A DNA stretch of 64,000 nucleotides from Empedobacter stercoris (GTDB lineage Bacteria > Bacteroidota > Bacteroidia > Flavobacteriales > Weeksellaceae), in NCBI RefSeq assembly GCF_020281205.1, contig NZ_JACXZC010000011.1, positions 1-64,000 of the forward strand, written 5' to 3'. The notes beneath the pieces are model-generated. The model was not told the origin of the DNA. It did not search any database and saw only the letters and a list, made by a program, of their open reading frames with translations. Shown piece by piece: positions 61,326 through 64,000 of the stretch (position 1 is its first letter; every line of letters starts with the position of its first letter). Position numbers and translations under genes: made by a program.

Positions 61326-62159
61326 ATGAAATTTGATACTCCAATAATAACTGTAATCGAATTAAAAGAAAACATACATCTTGATAATTTGATTATTTTA
61401 GATTGTACAATTGATAAAGTTGGTCAAACCCTGCAAAACGAAAAATTAGAGTTAATTACAAATTCTGTGTTCTTTGATTTGGAAGGAAAATTTTCTGATC
61501 ATTCTATTCAACTTCCTCATATTTTGGTTGATGAAAATACTTTTACAACAGAATCTCAACAACTTGGTATTAATGATAATTCTATCATCATTTGTTATGA
61601 TCGATGGGGTGTTTATTCAAGTCCACGCGTTTGGTGGATGTTTAAAACAATGGGACACAATGAAGTATATGTATTAGATGGAGGTTTACCAGATTGGAAG
61701 AAAAATAATTTTGAACTTGTTACAGAATATTTACAACCAACTAAAATAGGTAACTTTGTTGCTCATTTTCAACAAGATTGGTTTGTAGATGTACACGTTA
61801 TGTTAAATGCAATAAACAATAATTCGAAAACTATAATAGATGCCCGATCAGAAGGCCGTTTCGAAGGTGTTTCTCCCGAACCAAGACAAGGTTTGAGAAG
61901 TGGACATATTCCAAATTCAAAGAATTTATATTTCGAAAATGTTTTAAATGGAGAAAAATATAAATCTGCAACAGAATTATATTCAATTTTCGAAAAACTA
62001 ACCGATTCTTCTAAAGAAAATATTTTCACATGTGGTTCCGGAATTACAGCTTCGATTCTTGCTTTAGCTTCTACAATTGCAGGTTACGAAAATATAAAAG
62101 TCTATGATGGTTCTTGGTCTGAATGGGGCGCTGATGAAAATTTACCGATTGAGAGATAA
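61326..62159 (+). CDS. Two-domain sulfurtransferase (thiosulfate/3-mercaptopyruvate type)
   Basis: 277 residues, two rhodanese domains. The inactive first domain carries IIICYDRWGVYSSPRVWWMF and VYVLDGGLPDWKK; the active second domain has Cys236 in FTCGSGITA and RSEGRFEGVSPEPRQGLRSG. CGSGxTA is typical of mercaptopyruvate sulfurtransferases (SseA-like). It transfers sulfur to thiols or cyanide in the cytosol. A membrane protein gene follows by 4 bp. Confidence 0.9.
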   Translation: MKFDTPIITVIELKENIHLDNLIILDCTIDKVGQTLQNEKLELITNSVFFDLEGKFSDHSIQLPHILVDENTFTTESQQLGINDNSIIICYDRWGVYSSPRVWWMFKTMGHNEVYVLDGGLPDWKKNNFELVTEYLQPTKIGNFVAHFQQDWFVDVHVMLNAINNNSKTIIDARSEGRFEGVSPEPRQGLRSGHIPNSKNLYFENVLNGEKYKSATELYSIFEKLTDSSKENIFTCGSGITASILALASTIAGYENIKVYDGSWSEWGADENLPIER

Positions 62160-62163
62160 CCTT

Positions 62164-62988
62164 ATGTTAATTTATAAAAATTACGATGATTCAGATTTTA
62201 AAATAAACAATATTTTAAAAAATTCGTTCTATATACTAAATTCATCAATATTTCTAATCATATTATATATACTAATAAAAGAAATCATATTTGAATTTGC
62301 TATTTTCTTCATAATTCACTGGTTTATATCAGGTTATTATATTTATAAAAAAACTTTATCTGTTGAATATTTCGAATTGCATGAAGATTATGTTTTAACA
62401 AAAGGATTTTTTGACAGAAATTGGAAGAAAACTGCTTTATCAGAAATTACGTATGATTATAATTACAAAAAAGATGCAGAATACTTAACGATACATTTGG
62501 GTGATAAATTATTTGAATTTGGAGCATCATCAAATCTGACTATTTCAGAATACTTTGAATCAAAATGTAAAAAAAATATTTTTTATAAACGATCATGGAA
62601 ATATTATTTCTATCATATACTTTGTTTTTCTCCTTTTTTATTGACAATTATTTCTGGTGCAGTTTTAAAGAATGATCAAGATCAATTAATGAATGCTTCT
62701 GTTAATGAAAAAGGTTTGATTGAATTAAAAGATCAAATTAAAGAAATTCGTTTTAAAGGAAGAAGTGCAACTGCTACTATTGATTTAAATAAATACAAAG
62801 AATTTGATTTTTCATTTGAAGATGATTCAATTCGTTTAAAGAAATTAAAAGATGGCGATTCTATAGAATTCTATATTTCTCCGTACGAATACGAAAGAAA
62901 AATTTTAAAATCTAAACCATTAAAATGGTACGATCGAAATTTTGGTTATAGTTCTTTAACTGTCTATAGAATTAATAAAATTGATTAA
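62164..62988 (+). CDS. Uncharacterised membrane protein
   Basis: 274 residues from the ATG at 62164, 4 bp after the sulfurtransferase; an in-frame start at 62104 lies inside that gene and is rejected. Two hydrophobic helices close together (ILNSSIFLIILYILIKEIIF, EFAIFFIIHWFISGYYIY), a PH-like soluble stretch (VEYFELHEDYVLTKGFF; LSEITYDYNYKKDAEYLTIH), a third helix (about 162-182) and a charged C-terminal domain. I do not recognise the family. Its stop is 1 bp from the stop of the convergent PorV-like gene, leaving no room for a terminator. Confidence 0.7.
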   Translation: MLIYKNYDDSDFKINNILKNSFYILNSSIFLIILYILIKEIIFEFAIFFIIHWFISGYYIYKKTLSVEYFELHEDYVLTKGFFDRNWKKTALSEITYDYNYKKDAEYLTIHLGDKLFEFGASSNLTISEYFESKCKKNIFYKRSWKYYFYHILCFSPFLLTIISGAVLKNDQDQLMNASVNEKGLIELKDQIKEIRFKGRSATATIDLNKYKEFDFSFEDDSIRLKKLKDGDSIEFYISPYEYERKILKSKPLKWYDRNFGYSSLTVYRINKID

Positions 62989-62989
62989 T

Positions 62990-64000
62990 CTATCTCCACT
63001 TATCCATTTCGAAACGAACAGAAAAAATATTAGAGTATAAACCTATTCCGCTATCACCAAAATTAGTTAAAGCATAATCAATTGAAATTCCTTTGTATTT
63101 GAACCCTACTCCAACATTTGGTTGAATTTGAGTTTTTTGTTTTCCATCAAATTGTTCAATTTTTTGTAAATTATTTAATCCTCCTCGAACAAAAACCATA
63201 TCATCATACCCCAACTCTACCCCAACTTGTGGAGAAATTGAAAATCCTTTACCAGATATTGCAGCATTAGTCTGTTGAAATTCAATATTCAAATCTGCCT
63301 CTCCTAACATCGACCAACGATCATTAAAATCGAAACGTTTTCCAACACCAAACTGTAGTTTAGGCATTGTTAACTCAATATTTTCACCTGGCAAATCATT
63401 CAAAATTGTCGGTTCGCCTTCGTTATTGGGCTCATCAACCGAAATTTCTTTTACCTTCTCTTTGTTGATACTCCATGCATTAAAAGTTGTGGTAATATCA
63501 CGCGCCATTACACCAAAATACATTTTATTATCAGTGCGATATTGTAAACCAAGATCAATCCCGAATCCAAAACCTTGTGCAAACTTACCAATATGACGGT
63601 ACACAACTTTTGCATTTGCACCAAACTGAATATCCTTATTGTTAAAAATATTCCCAGCGTATGACATTGTCAACGCATAATCTGCGGTAGAAAATTTAGA
63701 AATCTTATCGTAATTAATATTCCCTTGATTATCGATTAGTTCTGTTGTATTTAGAATATCATCCACACCAAAACGCATCAACGAAAAAGCTATGGTAGAA
63801 TTACTTTCTCTCAACGGAATAGCAACTGCTGCGTAGTCAAATTTTGCAATAGATTGAAAATATTCAGCGTGCATTGCAGAAGCTTCCCAATCGTACGTAA
63901 TTTCTGTTAAACCAGCCGGATTCCAATAACTTGCATTGGCATTTCCAATATTTGCCACAACCGCATTTCCCATTGCAAAAGAGCGAGCGTCTGCACCAAT
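62990..64000 (-). CDS. PorV/PorQ-family outer-membrane protein, 5' end cut by the window
   Basis: At least 336 residues are visible. The frame is open to the window edge: nine codons before the first internal Met read IGADARSFA, followed by MGNAVVANIGNANASYWNPA. The GADAR...MGNA...YWNPAGL pattern marks the UPF0164/PorV-PorQ barrel family, in which PorV is the shuttle of the type IX secretion system; the closest match in memory is PorV2. The signal peptide and true start lie beyond 64000. The terminal strand NIFSVRFEMDKWR is complete. Confidence 0.82.
   Translation of the reverse strand: MGADARSFAMGNAVVANIGNANASYWNPAGLTEITYDWEASAMHAEYFQSIAKFDYAAVAIPLRESNSTIAFSLMRFGVDDILNTTELIDNQGNINYDKISKFSTADYALTMSYAGNIFNNKDIQFGANAKVVYRHIGKFAQGFGFGIDLGLQYRTDNKMYFGVMARDITTTFNAWSINKEKVKEISVDEPNNEGEPTILNDLPGENIELTMPKLQFGVGKRFDFNDRWSMLGEADLNIEFQQTNAAISGKGFSISPQVGVELGYDDMVFVRGGLNNLQKIEQFDGKQKTQIQPNVGVGFKYKGISIDYALTNFGDSGIGLYSNIFSVRFEMDKWR

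Noticed and set aside
1-64000. CRISPR arrays, tRNA or rRNA genes, insertion sequences, prophage
   Set aside because: No regularly spaced repeats, no tRNA-like cloverleaf with CCA/TTC loops, no transposase or integrase frame were found.

Overview
The window looks like chromosomal DNA of a low-GC (roughly one third G+C by eye) member of the Bacteroidota, class Flavobacteriia, most likely of the Weeksellaceae/Empedobacter-Chryseobacterium type. The grounds are promoters of the TTG-N17-20-TAnnTTTG kind in place of E. coli -35/-10 boxes, few Shine-Dalgarno sequences, a PorV-like type IX secretion protein at the right edge, a PafA-type alkaline phosphatase, a fused E1 alpha/beta oxo-acid dehydrogenase, a CzcA-TolC fusion and DUF4876/DUF6850 proteins. 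The genus is inference. I saw no rRNA, tRNA, CRISPR array, insertion sequence or prophage.

Region by region. (1) 1-7101: a secreted M28 peptidase, then a leftward metal-efflux operon (small exported protein, CzcA-like RND pump fused to a TolC-like domain, lipoprotein adaptor). (2) 7300-13495: aromatic amino-acid catabolism (hmgA, hppD) followed by an E2 and fused E1 of a 2-oxo-acid dehydrogenase. (3) 13611-26565: a complete phenylacetate pathway in the order paaK, TetR regulator, paaE-A-B-C-D-G-H-I-J-Y-Z-F. Its second half is punctuated by REP-like and inverted repeats. The same dyad (AACTAAC-N4-RTTAGTT) precedes both the E2-E1 operon and paaK, which suggests one regulon running from aryl-pyruvate to phenylacetyl-CoA to acetyl-/succinyl-CoA. 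(4) 26681-33681: FKBP and cyclophilin prolyl isomerases, a B12-binding radical SAM protein, a leftward glutaminase-LysR-YeiH operon and a beta-propeller protein. (5) 33862-36784: a broken SRPBCC gene and a group of small cytosolic proteins. (6) 36923-42488: three tandem long-chain acyl-CoA ligases, each with its own terminator. (7) 42565-44742: a membrane protein, a DEAD-box-type helicase and a Dabb protein. (8) 45234-52047: a TonB receptor / DUF4876 lipoprotein / DUF6850 barrel / di-haem peroxidase operon behind a 491-bp AT-rich leader full of palindromes. (9) 52129-64000: ParB-like protein, Cu(+) ATPase, RES-Xre toxin-antitoxin pair, fumarase, PafA phosphatase, a cysteine Ntn-hydrolase, a sulfurtransferase, and the 5'-truncated PorV-like gene.

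The clearest candidates for under-described biology are the shared dyad joining a keto-acid dehydrogenase to the phenylacetate operon, the TonB/DUF4876/DUF6850/peroxidase operon with its structured leader, the pump-TolC polyprotein with an internal signal-peptide-like segment, and three genes whose -7 box lies exactly 4 nt before the ATG, implying leaderless mRNAs. All functional statements rest on motif and family recognition by reading. No database search was run.
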